Below are positions 25,999 to 34,207 of a DNA stretch of 45,756 bases, piece by piece. The notes below the pieces were generated by a model that searched no databases, was not told the origin of the DNA, and saw only the letters and a program-made list of their open reading frames with translations. Origin of the DNA: Streptomyces sp. S3(2020) (GTDB lineage: Bacteria > Actinomycetota > Actinomycetes > Streptomycetales > Streptomycetaceae). Positions within the stretch are counted from its first letter, which is position 1. Each line of letters opens with the position of its first letter. A program made the position numbers and the translations under genes. The stretch spans positions 1 to 45,756 of the forward strand of contig NZ_JABERD010000070.1 in assembly GCF_013044505.1 (NCBI RefSeq). The letters are read 5' to 3'.

Positions 25999-27501
25999 AT
26001 GGCGGACACAAAGCGCGAGATCGAGCGGAAGTACGAGTCCGACGACAGCGGGCTGCCCGACCTCACCGGCGTCGCCGGGGTCGCAGCCGTCATCGACAAG
26101 GGTGTCGCCCACCTGGACGCCACCTACTACGACACCGACCACGACGACCTCATCGCGGCCTCGATCACCCTGCGCCGCCGCACCGGCGGCGCCGACGCCG
26201 GCTGGCACCTGAAGTTCCCCGTCTCGCCCGGTGTACGGGACGAGATCCAGGCACCGCTCTCCGACGCCGTCCCCCGCACCCTGGCGGGCCTCGTCCGCTC
26301 GCGCGTCCGCGACGCCGATCTGCTGCCCGTCGTCCGACTGCGCTCGGAGCGGGACGTACGCCATCTCGTCGACGCCGAGGGCGCACTGCTCGCCGAGGTC
26401 AGCGTGGACGCCGTACGCGCCGAGCGGCTCACCGGAGGCAGCGGCGGCGCCACCCAGTGGACCGAGATCGAGGTGGAGCTCGCCGACGGCGGCGACCAGG
26501 CCTTCCTCGACAAGGTCGAGAAACGGCTGAAGAAGGCGGGCGTACGGCCGTCGGGGTCGGCGTCGAAGCTGGCGCGGGCGCTGGCGGAGACCGGCGGGGT
26601 GAAGCGGCGGAAGGTGGCCAGGAAGGCACCGGAGACCGCCGGGGACCATGTGCTGGCCTACCTCCGGGCCCAGCGGGACGCGATCGTCGAGCTCGACCCG
26701 GCCGTTCGGCGGGACGTGTACGACTCCGTGCACCGCATGCGCGTCGCCACCCGGCGGATGCGCAGCGCCTTCAGGTCGTACGGCAAGATCCTCGACCGCG
26801 CCGTCACCGACCCGATCGGCGAGGAGCTGAAGTGGCTCGCGGGTGAGCTGGGCGTGGACCGGGACCAGGAGGTCCTGACGGAACGTCTGACCAACGCCCT
26901 CGACGAACTGCCGCGCACCTTGCTGGCGGGCCCGGTCCGCACCCGCCTGCGCACCTGGTCGCACGCCCGCAGCGGCGGATCACGCCGGCGCCTCATCGCC
27001 GTACTGGACGGGAAGCGGTATCTGGAGCTGCTGGGCGCTCTGGACGCCCTGGTGGCGGGCCCGCCGTTCCTGAAGGCGGCCGGCGGGAGGCCGTCCAAGG
27101 TCATCCCCAAGGCCGTACGCAAGGACTTCGGGAAGCTGACCGAGCTGGTCGAACAGGCACTGGAGGTGTCGCCCGGCGCCGACCGCGACCTCGCGATCCA
27201 CGAGGCGCGCAAGAAGTGCAAGCGGACCAGGTACTCGGCGGAGGCGGCCGCCAAGGCGCTGGGCGAGCCCGCGGTCGATCTCGTCCGGTCGATGAAGTCC
27301 CTCCAGGGCCTGCTCGGCGATCACCAGGACAGCGTGATGACCCGCGAGGCCCTGCGTGATCTCGCAGGTCAGGCGCATGCCGCCGGGGAGAACGGGTTCA
27401 CGTACGGGGTGCTGTACGGGCGCGAGGAGCGGCGGGCCGAGCTGGTCGAGCTGGACCTGCCCGTGACATGGCCGGCGATCAAGAGTTCGATGGAGGTCTG
27501 A
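25999..27501 (+). CDS. CYTH and CHAD domain protein
   Basis: 500 aa. The CYTH triphosphate-tunnel domain is at about 5-190, with the signature EIERKYE (ExExK) at the start and alternating Arg/Lys/Glu strands. The CHAD helical domain is at about 215-490, rich in conserved His and Arg (VHRMRVATRRMRSAFR, IHEARKKCKRTRYSAEA). CYTH proteins hydrolyse triphosphates, and CHAD binds polyphosphate, so a role in polyphosphate metabolism or storage is likely. The start is apparently leaderless. Confidence 0.9.
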   Translation: MADTKREIERKYESDDSGLPDLTGVAGVAAVIDKGVAHLDATYYDTDHDDLIAASITLRRRTGGADAGWHLKFPVSPGVRDEIQAPLSDAVPRTLAGLVRSRVRDADLLPVVRLRSERDVRHLVDAEGALLAEVSVDAVRAERLTGGSGGATQWTEIEVELADGGDQAFLDKVEKRLKKAGVRPSGSASKLARALAETGGVKRRKVARKAPETAGDHVLAYLRAQRDAIVELDPAVRRDVYDSVHRMRVATRRMRSAFRSYGKILDRAVTDPIGEELKWLAGELGVDRDQEVLTERLTNALDELPRTLLAGPVRTRLRTWSHARSGGSRRRLIAVLDGKRYLELLGALDALVAGPPFLKAAGGRPSKVIPKAVRKDFGKLTELVEQALEVSPGADRDLAIHEARKKCKRTRYSAEAAAKALGEPAVDLVRSMKSLQGLLGDHQDSVMTREALRDLAGQAHAAGENGFTYGVLYGREERRAELVELDLPVTWPAIKSSMEV

Positions 27502-27583
27502 GCGGAAGGACGGGGGCGGTCCACGATCGCGTTACGCTAGATGGTCACCCCTGTCAGTCCAGCCCACCACGAAGGTTCGCGAG

Positions 27584-29563
27584 ATGCCTGCCGAAGTCGC
27601 TGCGGCCGCCGAGTCTGTGTTTCCGCAGCTCGAAGCTCTGCTCCCGCATGTGCAGAAGCCGATCCAGTACGTCGGCGGAGAACTCAACTCCACGGTCAAG
27701 CCGTGGGAGTCCTCTGACGTCCGCTGGGCCCTCATGTACCCGGACGCCTACGAGGTGGGCCTGCCCAACCAGGGCGTCATGATCCTCTACGAGGTCCTCA
27801 ACGAGCAGGAGGGCGTCCTCGCCGAGCGCACGTACAGCGTGTGGCCGGACCTGGAGGCGCTGATGCGGGAGCATGGCGTCCCGCAGTTCACCGTGGACAG
27901 CCACCGGCCGGTGAAGGCCTTCGACGTGTTCGGGCTCAGCTTCTCCACGGAGCTCGGCTACACGAACATGCTGACGGCCCTCGACCTGGCGGGCATCCCG
28001 CTGGAGTCGCGCGACCGCGGCCTGGACGACCCCATCGTGCTGGCGGGCGGGCACGCGGCCTTCAACCCCGAGCCGATCGCGGACTTCATCGACGCGGCGA
28101 TCATCGGCGACGGCGAGCAGGCCGTGCTCGACATGACGCGGATCATCCGCGACTGGAAGGCGGAGGGCCGGCCGGGCGGCCGCGAGGAGGTCCTCTTCCG
28201 TCTCGCGAAGACGGGCTCGGTGTACATCCCGGCGTTCTACGACGTGGAGTACCTCCCGGACGGCCGGATCGGCCGTGTCGTACCGAACAAGTCCGGTGTC
28301 CCGTGGCGGGTGTCCAAGCACACGGTCATGGACCTCGACGAGTGGCCCTACCCCAAGCAGCCGCTGGTCCCGCTTGCCGAGACCGTCCACGAGCGCATGT
28401 CCGTCGAGATCTTCCGCGGCTGCACCCGCGGCTGCCGCTTCTGCCAGGCGGGCATGATCACCCGCCCGGTGCGGGAGCGCTCGATCACGGGCATCGGCGA
28501 GATGGTCGAGAAGGGCCTCAAGGCGACGGGCTTCGAGGAGGTCGGCCTGCTCTCCCTGTCCTCGGCGGACCACACGGAGATCGGCGACATCGCGAAGGGC
28601 CTGGCGGACCGGTACGAGGAGGACAAGATCGGTCTGTCCCTCCCCTCCACCCGCGTCGACGCGTTCAACGTCGACCTGGCGAACGAGCTGACCCGCAACG
28701 GCCGCCGCTCGGGTCTGACCTTCGCCCCCGAGGGCGGCTCCGAACGCATGCGCAAGGTCATCAACAAGATGGTCTCCGAAGAGGACCTCATCCGGACGGT
28801 GGCCACGGCGTACGGCAACGGCTGGCGCCAGGTGAAGCTGTACTTCATGTGCGGTCTGCCGACGGAGACCGACGACGACGTCATGCAGATCGCCGACATG
28901 GCGATGAACGTCATCCAGAAGGGCCGCGAGGTCTCCGGCGCCAACGACATCCGCTGCACGGTGTCCATCGGCGGCTTCGTCCCCAAGCCCCACACGCCGT
29001 TCCAGTGGGCGCCCCAGCTCTCCGCCGAGGACACCGACGCCCGCCTGGAGAAGCTCCGCGACAAGATCCGCGGCGACAAGAAGTACGGCCGCTCCATCGG
29101 CTTCCGCTACCACGACGGCAAGCCCGGCATCGTGGAGGGCCTCCTCTCCCGCGGCGACCGCCGTATCGGCGCGGTCATCCGCGCGGTCTACGAGGACGGC
29201 GGCCGCTTCGACGGCTGGCGCGAGCACTTCTCGTACGACCGCTGGATGCGGTGCGCCGACAAGGCGCTCCCCTCCTTCGGCGTCGACGTCGACTGGTACA
29301 CGACGCGCGAGCGCTCCTACGAGGAGGTCCTGCCCTGGGACCACCTGGACTCCGGCCTCGACAAGGACTGGCTCTGGGAGGACTGGCAGGACGCGCTCGA
29401 CGAGACGGAGGTCGAGGACTGCCGGTGGACGCCGTGCTTCGACTGTGGGGTGTGTCCTCAGATGGACACGGCTATACAAATCGGACCGACCGGGAAGAAG
29501 CTGTTGCCTCTTACGGTCAAGAACGCGGGTCCGACGCCGGCTTCGAGCGGTCACTCGCACTGA
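27584..29563 (+). CDS. B12-binding radical SAM protein (TIGR03960 type), 3' end replaced by element
   Basis: 659-aa radical SAM enzyme. An N-terminal cobalamin-binding-like domain (about 35-200) is followed by the radical SAM barrel with Cys280-x3-Cys284-x2-Cys287 (CTRGCRFC). The reaction is unknown. In actinobacteria the gene precedes a DUF2344 (TIGR03936) gene and RNase E/G, which suggests a role in RNA modification or processing. The last codons, from the 14-bp core at 29456-29469 onward, belong to the integrated element. They encode a tail nearly identical to the displaced native one at 45631-45732 but use codons such as ATA and CAA. The hybrid gene is therefore intact and probably functional. 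A CTAGAT/TACGCT -10-like region near 27533-27541 is the likely promoter. Confidence 0.93.
   Translation: MPAEVAAAAESVFPQLEALLPHVQKPIQYVGGELNSTVKPWESSDVRWALMYPDAYEVGLPNQGVMILYEVLNEQEGVLAERTYSVWPDLEALMREHGVPQFTVDSHRPVKAFDVFGLSFSTELGYTNMLTALDLAGIPLESRDRGLDDPIVLAGGHAAFNPEPIADFIDAAIIGDGEQAVLDMTRIIRDWKAEGRPGGREEVLFRLAKTGSVYIPAFYDVEYLPDGRIGRVVPNKSGVPWRVSKHTVMDLDEWPYPKQPLVPLAETVHERMSVEIFRGCTRGCRFCQAGMITRPVRERSITGIGEMVEKGLKATGFEEVGLLSLSSADHTEIGDIAKGLADRYEEDKIGLSLPSTRVDAFNVDLANELTRNGRRSGLTFAPEGGSERMRKVINKMVSEEDLIRTVATAYGNGWRQVKLYFMCGLPTETDDDVMQIADMAMNVIQKGREVSGANDIRCTVSIGGFVPKPHTPFQWAPQLSAEDTDARLEKLRDKIRGDKKYGRSIGFRYHDGKPGIVEGLLSRGDRRIGAVIRAVYEDGGRFDGWREHFSYDRWMRCADKALPSFGVDVDWYTTRERSYEEVLPWDHLDSGLDKDWLWEDWQDALDETEVEDCRWTPCFDCGVCPQMDTAIQIGPTGKKLLPLTVKNAGPTPASSGHSH
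29456..29469. other. attL core
   Basis: CCTCAGATGGACAC, identical to the right-end copy. To its left is host radical SAM sequence. To its right is the element's own version of the gene's 3' end, 13 mismatches in the next 57 bases against the native copy. Confidence 0.85.
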
Positions 29564-29564
29564 C

Positions 29565-29750
29565 GTGAGTGAGGCGTTGCGGCGCGTGGTGGATGCTCTG
29601 GAGGACGGCAGCGAGGATGAGATCGCTGCCGTCCTGAGGGTGCTCGGCGCGGAGAGTGGGCGGCGGGCGACGGCGCGGGAGATGCCGAGAACGCCTCTGC
29701 CGCCCTCTGGAGGCTCGTCGGTTGTCCATTCCGAGGTGGAGTGGGTCTGA
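29565..29750 (+). CDS. possible small acidic protein at left end of element
   Basis: 61 aa from a GTG one base after the radical SAM stop. The N-terminal half (SEALRRVVDALEDGSEDEI) has a helical, acidic pattern and good third-position GC. The second half is low-complexity. No clear ribosome site exists, so translation would rely on coupling to the preceding stop. Unrecognised; it might be only the trailing part of the element end. Confidence 0.35.
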   Translation: MSEALRRVVDALEDGSEDEIAAVLRVLGAESGRRATAREMPRTPLPPSGGSSVVHSEVEWV

Positions 29751-29867
29751 GGGGTGAGAGCCCCGGAGCGTGCCGTGCTCGGTGACTGTCGCCTGAGTGG
29801 CTGCTCTTGGTTCGCGAGGTGCCTCGTGGCTTCCTAGCGTGGCGATATCCGCTACGCAGGAGGCGAC

Positions 29868-30434
29868 ATGTCAGCGAGTGAGCCGCCTGGGGGGCATCCG
29901 CGGTGGGGAAGTTCGAGCCAGGCCCCGCCGCTTTCGGGGCAGTGGACATCGCCCCCTGGCCCGCCGCAGAAGAAGCAACGCGGCCGTGGCTGTCTCTGGG
30001 GGTGCGCCGGCGCCCTGGCCGCGGTGGTCGTCATCGTCATTGTTGTACTGGTGATCGCGTCGGTGGACAGCGATGAGAGCACTACGCCTGCGCCCAGGGC
30101 GTCCACAACCCCGGCGACGCAGCAGGAGCAGACCTCGGAACCCGCGGGGGAGCGGGCCGACCTCATCAGCTTCCAGCTCGACGACCGCTCGCAAGCCGGT
30201 ATCACCAACATCTGGCTCGTTTGGACGATCAAGAACAGCAGTAGCGAGAAGTCCGACTACTCGTGGGAGTGGGAGGCGGTCGACGCCAGCGGCACTCGTG
30301 TGGCGAACGGCTCGCAACTGGAGACCGATGTGCAAACCGGCCAGACTGCCAAGGGCGAGTACCCCACAACGCTCAAGAGCGTGAAGGGCATCAAGCTCAA
30401 CATCACCAGCTTCAATCGCACTGCTAGCTACTGA
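29868..30434 (+). CDS. membrane-anchored protein with FxLYD-like beta domain
   Basis: 188 aa. A Pro/Gly/Ser-rich cytoplasmic N-terminus (1-38) is followed by one membrane helix (about 41-65), a Thr/Pro/Glu spacer, and a compact beta-sandwich-like domain (about 98-188) of the FxLYD/DUF4352 kind (ITNIWLVWTIKNSSS, YSWEWEAVDASGTRV). AGGAGG 4 nt before the ATG is an ideal ribosome site. Such small secreted domains occur in many Streptomyces surface proteins with unknown function. It lies just inside attL as element cargo. Confidence 0.75.
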   Translation: MSASEPPGGHPRWGSSSQAPPLSGQWTSPPGPPQKKQRGRGCLWGCAGALAAVVVIVIVVLVIASVDSDESTTPAPRASTTPATQQEQTSEPAGERADLISFQLDDRSQAGITNIWLVWTIKNSSSEKSDYSWEWEAVDASGTRVANGSQLETDVQTGQTAKGEYPTTLKSVKGIKLNITSFNRTASY

Positions 30435-30662
30435 GCAGGTAGGGCAGCAGTGAATCGAGCTCTTGAACGGGCCCGTATCGTACACGAGTGACCCGCCGGT
30501 GTTGCCTGAGTTGCCAACCAGCGGGCCCCTGGTGGTGCTCGACGTCAGATCGAGGAGGCCCTCGGCCGACCTTCCGCCGACCTCGCAGAACTGCTGGAGC
30601 TCCGGCTCACCCCGCCGGTAAACTACGCTCAGTTATTCCCACTTACTGAGCGGCGGGGGCCA
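30435..30662. ncRNA. structured leader upstream of reverse transcriptase (candidate ncRNA)
   Basis: 228 bp with no start codon in any convincing frame. It ends in a two-tier hairpin: CCCCGCC (30610-30616) pairs with GGCGGGG (30652-30658), and GCTCAGT (30627-30633) with ACTGAGC (30645-30651). An 11-nt loop TATTCCCACTT and a 10-nt left-side bulge interrupt it. The downstream arm contains the G-run that would serve as the ribosome site for the GTG at 30663. Several defence reverse transcriptases use a noncoding RNA encoded beside the gene as template, so this may be such an RNA or a translational switch. TAAACT at 30619-30624 could alternatively be a -10 box. The RNA call is an inference. Confidence 0.35.
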
Positions 30663-32132
30663 GTGGCAAAAGAAGAGTATCTAGAAAGCGCGGCCCGTCG
30701 TCTATTCTTCGTTGAAGTGCGTCGAGAACTTCCCGATATTATAAACTTCAGAGACGTAAGAGAGCAGTGGGATCTTTACCGGGATCGAATGATTAAGCAC
30801 ATATCGAATCCGCACGTTGCGCCTGCCAGGGTTGAGATTGTAGAGCACCCCAAGAATCCTATATCGGTACGCCCATTGGCTCGCTTCGATATCAAGGATC
30901 GCTTGACCTATGAAACGTTGGCACTTGAGGCGTCCCATGAGGTCGATCGGCTGATTCCTTCTAATGTATTCAGCTACCGACTCAAAAGAAGCCAGATCCA
31001 TTCAGTGAATGACTGGCTAGCGATGAGGAGGCGAGCTCGAAAGTTGCTCATGTCTGACCCAACCCTCATGATGGCCAGAACAGACATTTCCGCTTTCTAT
31101 GAGAACATAGATATAAGCATCCTGAATTTGGACCTCATTCAAGCCGGGATCGAAATTCCTCTTGTTGGGCAGATTCAATCTTTTCTGGAGGGGTTTCAAC
31201 ATCAGTCGGAGGCTTGGGGGCTACCGCAAGGATCAAGCGCCTCTGGAGTTTTGGCCAATATCTACCTCCTGCCCTTCGATGAGTATGTTCGGCAATCAGG
31301 CATAAAGCATGTCCGCTACTCTGACGATACCTATCTATTTGGTAGCGACTGGGAAAGCCTGAGGTCATCGCTGGCAGGTGCAAACCAGGCCTTGCGCGCT
31401 CGGCGTCTAACTCCCTCTGCAAACAAGACCGAAATCCTCAACCGTGACAAGTCAATCAAATATTTAGATGACCATAATCGCAACCTGATTGCGTATTTTT
31501 ACTCGCTAGGCAAGCCGCAGGCAAAAGAGCTATTGAGTAGGCTTTTCCGCGACGCCACTGCCAGTACACCTCCGTACGAGAGAGATGTGAAATTTTCTCT
31601 AACGCGATTTAGGCAGAATCAGGATGCAACTGCGGTCTCTTGGGCTCTGGCTAATCTGAAAGAGCTGCACCATATTTCCGATCAGATACTCCGCTATGTC
31701 GAGGCTCTTCCGGGCCATCGAACAGAACTAGTCAGCACGCTGGAAGCTGTAGTACGAGACTACTCCCTACTTCATTACCCTTTCCTGGAGCGTAATATTC
31801 TGCATTGCGCTTTGAGGAAAGATGTGCGTTCTAGGGTCCTCAAGGACAATGCATGGAAAGTCCTTCGAGACAGGAATCGTTCCAACTATCCCCGAGAATT
31901 TGCCGCACGCTACATAGGGAGAAACTCGGACGTAGCTGATGGTCCACTACTCAAAATGCAGTACGAGTCCGAACATAGCGAGGCGATCAAGCGGGCCCTT
32001 CTGATTGCCATGCATGAATGCGGATATATTTCAGAATCTCTTCTTCGGGGTCTCGAAAAAACGTCGGATTCAGAGTTGAGCTGGACTGCCCGATATCTGC
32101 TTAACGTGTCTGACATACCCCTACCCGTATAA
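30663..32132 (+). CDS. reverse transcriptase, defence (DRT/Abi-like) type
   Basis: 489-aa RNA-directed DNA polymerase. The palm/fingers blocks are ordered as in all RTs: MARTDISAFYENID with catalytic Asp141, WGLPQGSSASGVLANIYL at 185-202, and RYSDDTYLF with Tyr219-Ser-Asp221-Asp222. Then comes a PSANKTEIL block near 251-259. No maturase, HNH, Cas1 or retron-type msr/msd is seen. About 200 helical residues follow the RT core, as in unknown-group/Abi defence RTs. The gene is far more AT-rich than the host (31441-31500 is 21/60 GC) and carries a TTA codon (31464-31466, Leu268), so translation should need the bldA tRNA. It is followed 16 nt later by a TM-NUDIX gene. Confidence 0.88.
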   Translation: MAKEEYLESAARRLFFVEVRRELPDIINFRDVREQWDLYRDRMIKHISNPHVAPARVEIVEHPKNPISVRPLARFDIKDRLTYETLALEASHEVDRLIPSNVFSYRLKRSQIHSVNDWLAMRRRARKLLMSDPTLMMARTDISAFYENIDISILNLDLIQAGIEIPLVGQIQSFLEGFQHQSEAWGLPQGSSASGVLANIYLLPFDEYVRQSGIKHVRYSDDTYLFGSDWESLRSSLAGANQALRARRLTPSANKTEILNRDKSIKYLDDHNRNLIAYFYSLGKPQAKELLSRLFRDATASTPPYERDVKFSLTRFRQNQDATAVSWALANLKELHHISDQILRYVEALPGHRTELVSTLEAVVRDYSLLHYPFLERNILHCALRKDVRSRVLKDNAWKVLRDRNRSNYPREFAARYIGRNSDVADGPLLKMQYESEHSEAIKRALLIAMHECGYISESLLRGLEKTSDSELSWTARYLLNVSDIPLPV

Positions 32133-32148
32133 GAATAGTGGAGTCGCT

Positions 32149-32937
32149 GTGTTGCGGGCCGTGCTTTATATTTCCATCTCGATAGCTCTTCTGGCTCTGG
32201 GTTTCACGTCTCAGAATACGACTTTGGGAGACTTGTCGATCGGCGCCTTTTTGGCGTTGACTGTGCCAACGGGACTAGCTATTCACGCAAGCCGAGTACA
32301 CATGCGGCTCTACTGGTATTCGCTGCGATACGGTAGGCGCACCGTCCGAATTTCTGCGGCCTATCTTTTCCGCATCAAGGTAGACGGTAAATATCTTCTT
32401 GTTCGAGGCTCGCGGTTCCCTCACTATCAACCAGTCGGAGGTGTATTCAAGTTCTCTGCCCAAGGGCAGGGCTTTCTTGCGTCGATCGGTGCACTGGACG
32501 ATGACCTAGTCGCTATCGATGAGAAGAGTAAGGCCGACCTGCGTATCAGATTGCTTGGTAGTCACCTGTCAAAGTTCTACTCTTGGTTCGATGACCGACG
32601 TGGACGAGAAGACTCGCCATGGCGCGAGTTTTACGAGGAACTTGTAGTGACGTCCGTTCTTCCGAGGGAAACGTTCCCTTACATTTTCCATGACTACCAG
32701 GGCAGGATCGTAGATAAGATCCGATACAGCTCTCGCGCGGATTCACTCGAAGTCCTGATAGCGGACGTTTATGAGCTACTTCCGAATATTGAGCAAGAGC
32801 AAGCTCTGAGAAATACCTTCGCTTCAAATAGTGAGGACTTTGGTTGGTTTACTCGAAACGCGATCGAACGTCGTGGTGCCCTGCCGGGTGCTACCTCGGC
32901 TACTCCGATCGCCGAGCACGCGCAAAAGATTCTTTGA
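32149..32937 (+). CDS. two-TM NUDIX protein (SMODS-associated NUDIX-like)
   Basis: 262 aa. Two membrane helices (about 3-20 and 30-47) are followed by a cytosolic NUDIX fold: KYLLVRGSRFPHYQPVGGVFK at 81-101, the usual start strand of the domain, and a shortened Nudix helix REFYEEL at 159-165 that keeps the metal-binding glutamates E163 and E164. The upstream Gly of the canonical box is not obvious. Size and layout match the membrane-linked NUDIX family described with SMODS/SLATT conflict systems. It may hydrolyse a nucleotide signal or product. GTG with GGAG 5 nt upstream; the gap to the RT stop is 16 nt, so this is a two-gene operon. AT-rich like its neighbour. Confidence 0.75.
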   Translation: MLRAVLYISISIALLALGFTSQNTTLGDLSIGAFLALTVPTGLAIHASRVHMRLYWYSLRYGRRTVRISAAYLFRIKVDGKYLLVRGSRFPHYQPVGGVFKFSAQGQGFLASIGALDDDLVAIDEKSKADLRIRLLGSHLSKFYSWFDDRRGREDSPWREFYEELVVTSVLPRETFPYIFHDYQGRIVDKIRYSSRADSLEVLIADVYELLPNIEQEQALRNTFASNSEDFGWFTRNAIERRGALPGATSATPIAEHAQKIL

Positions 32938-33143
32938 GTGCGCACGCACCGCGCCACCCGTTGCTACCTCTAATGCCTCAGTCAGCGATCCACTCGGTGC
33001 GCACGAAGCAACAGCGGGGAACCATGGTGGAGGTGGCTAAAGCTCATTGGGCCCTCGACCGCTCTCGTACGCCAGTATCCGTCCAGCTGCTAAATGACAG
33101 GATCTAACACTATGAACACGGGATCAGTAGCTTTATTTTCCTG

Positions 33144-33848
33144 TCAGTAAGAGAACTGACTATGGAAGGCTAGATACTTTAGATCCGCCTGCCATCTTCT
33201 CGCAAAATTTTCACGATCCAGGTTTACGCTAGGGTCGATCCCGTAAGAATCTGGAATTAGCCGTCGCGCATCGAGTGCGAGCGCATCACTCGCTGATTGT
33301 GCATCTGAAATACGCTTACCGAAATCACCTATCGATACAGTACCTTGAAGCGACAAGCCGCTCTCAATGAGACGAAGGGCAGCGACATCCCGCACCACAA
33401 TCCACTTTTCGTAGAGGTCATCAATTTCTTGTTTATGCCTGACGGCCATATCCCTCAGGCGAGGGAATGAATCTTCGTCGCGCGAAGAATGAGGGAATCG
33501 TCCAATAAATTCGTCAAGCTCTTCGCGTAGAATCTGGGTGCGATCGATTGCGAGCGTTAGACGACTTATCGCATCCCGAGCTATCCGTCGGGCCGCGCGT
33601 TGATCGGCAAGCTCTGAGTGTGCCTCTCCTAGTCTGCTCAGCACTAAGAGGGCGAAGGGGACTGCAAACATGAGGCCAGTAAAGCTTGTCAACAGATTGG
33701 TTAGGAAGGCTCGTCCATCCCACCATTCACGCTGGTCACCAGTTACACCTAAGGCAACAAGACAACACCCGACTGCGGGCATGATCTCACAGAGAGTCTT
33801 GGTCAACTGAGGTGTTTCGTTCCATGCATTACGTGCGTGCTGCAGCAT
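33144..33848 (-). CDS. two-TM protein with cytosolic coiled coil
   Basis: 234 aa. Two membrane helices (about 20-37 and 48-70, the second FLTNLLTSFTGLMFAVPFALLVL) sit near the N-terminus. A long charged helical region (about 75-150) and a C-terminal domain follow. Architecture recalls SLATT-like and other 2TM effector proteins, but I see no diagnostic motif. The ATG at 33848 has TTTGGGGGCG just upstream; the ATG at 33920 lacks a ribosome site. It converges on the RT-NUDIX operon with about 200 bp between stops and shares the lower GC content. It may be the third part of the module or an independent cargo gene. Confidence 0.65.
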   Translation of the reverse strand: MLQHARNAWNETPQLTKTLCEIMPAVGCCLVALGVTGDQREWWDGRAFLTNLLTSFTGLMFAVPFALLVLSRLGEAHSELADQRAARRIARDAISRLTLAIDRTQILREELDEFIGRFPHSSRDEDSFPRLRDMAVRHKQEIDDLYEKWIVVRDVAALRLIESGLSLQGTVSIGDFGKRISDAQSASDALALDARRLIPDSYGIDPSVNLDRENFARRWQADLKYLAFHSQFSY

Positions 33849-34207
33849 TACGCCCCCAAACTCGCAGTGACACCATATCGAATCCCGATGAGGGCAGTGG
33901 GAGTGCGCGAGATCACACATCAGGGAAGAAATAAGGCTACCGAGACTGGGTCCGGTGGCGCGGGCCGCACCACAACCGCACCAGGACTGCCGCTGCCGAG
34001 GCAGGAGAGTGTCTGGCTTGCCTCAACTGATTGGGGCGAGTGAAGAGGCGGTGCGCGGCTGAAGGCGAGTACTGCGCCCTTGAAGCCGCCCCTCGCCTTG
34101 ATTGCCTGTTGCTGGGTACGGTCATGGTCGTGTCCGGTGCACGTCGGGTTGGTCACCTGCGAGCGTGCGCTGGTTGATCGCGCGCGACTAGGGGAGCTGG
34201 TACGGGC
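33849..34207. other. 359-bp divergent promoter region at cassette edge
   Basis: No gene supported; short frames here overlap each other and lack ribosome sites. Composition changes from mixed to GC-rich across the interval, marking the right edge of the AT-rich cassette near 33.85-33.95 kb. GACTAGGGG at 34187-34195 lies just before the next ATG and may give both a -10-like and a ribosome-site element. Confidence 0.4.

Noticed and set aside
32831..33107. Short plus-strand frames after the NUDIX gene
   Set aside because: They overlap the NUDIX coding region in other frames and lack ribosome sites and protein-like composition.
33143..33160. GTCAGT/ACTGAC hairpin at the end of the 2TM gene
   Set aside because: Only 6 bp, overlapping the stop codon, and not followed by a T-tract on either strand; too weak to call a terminator.
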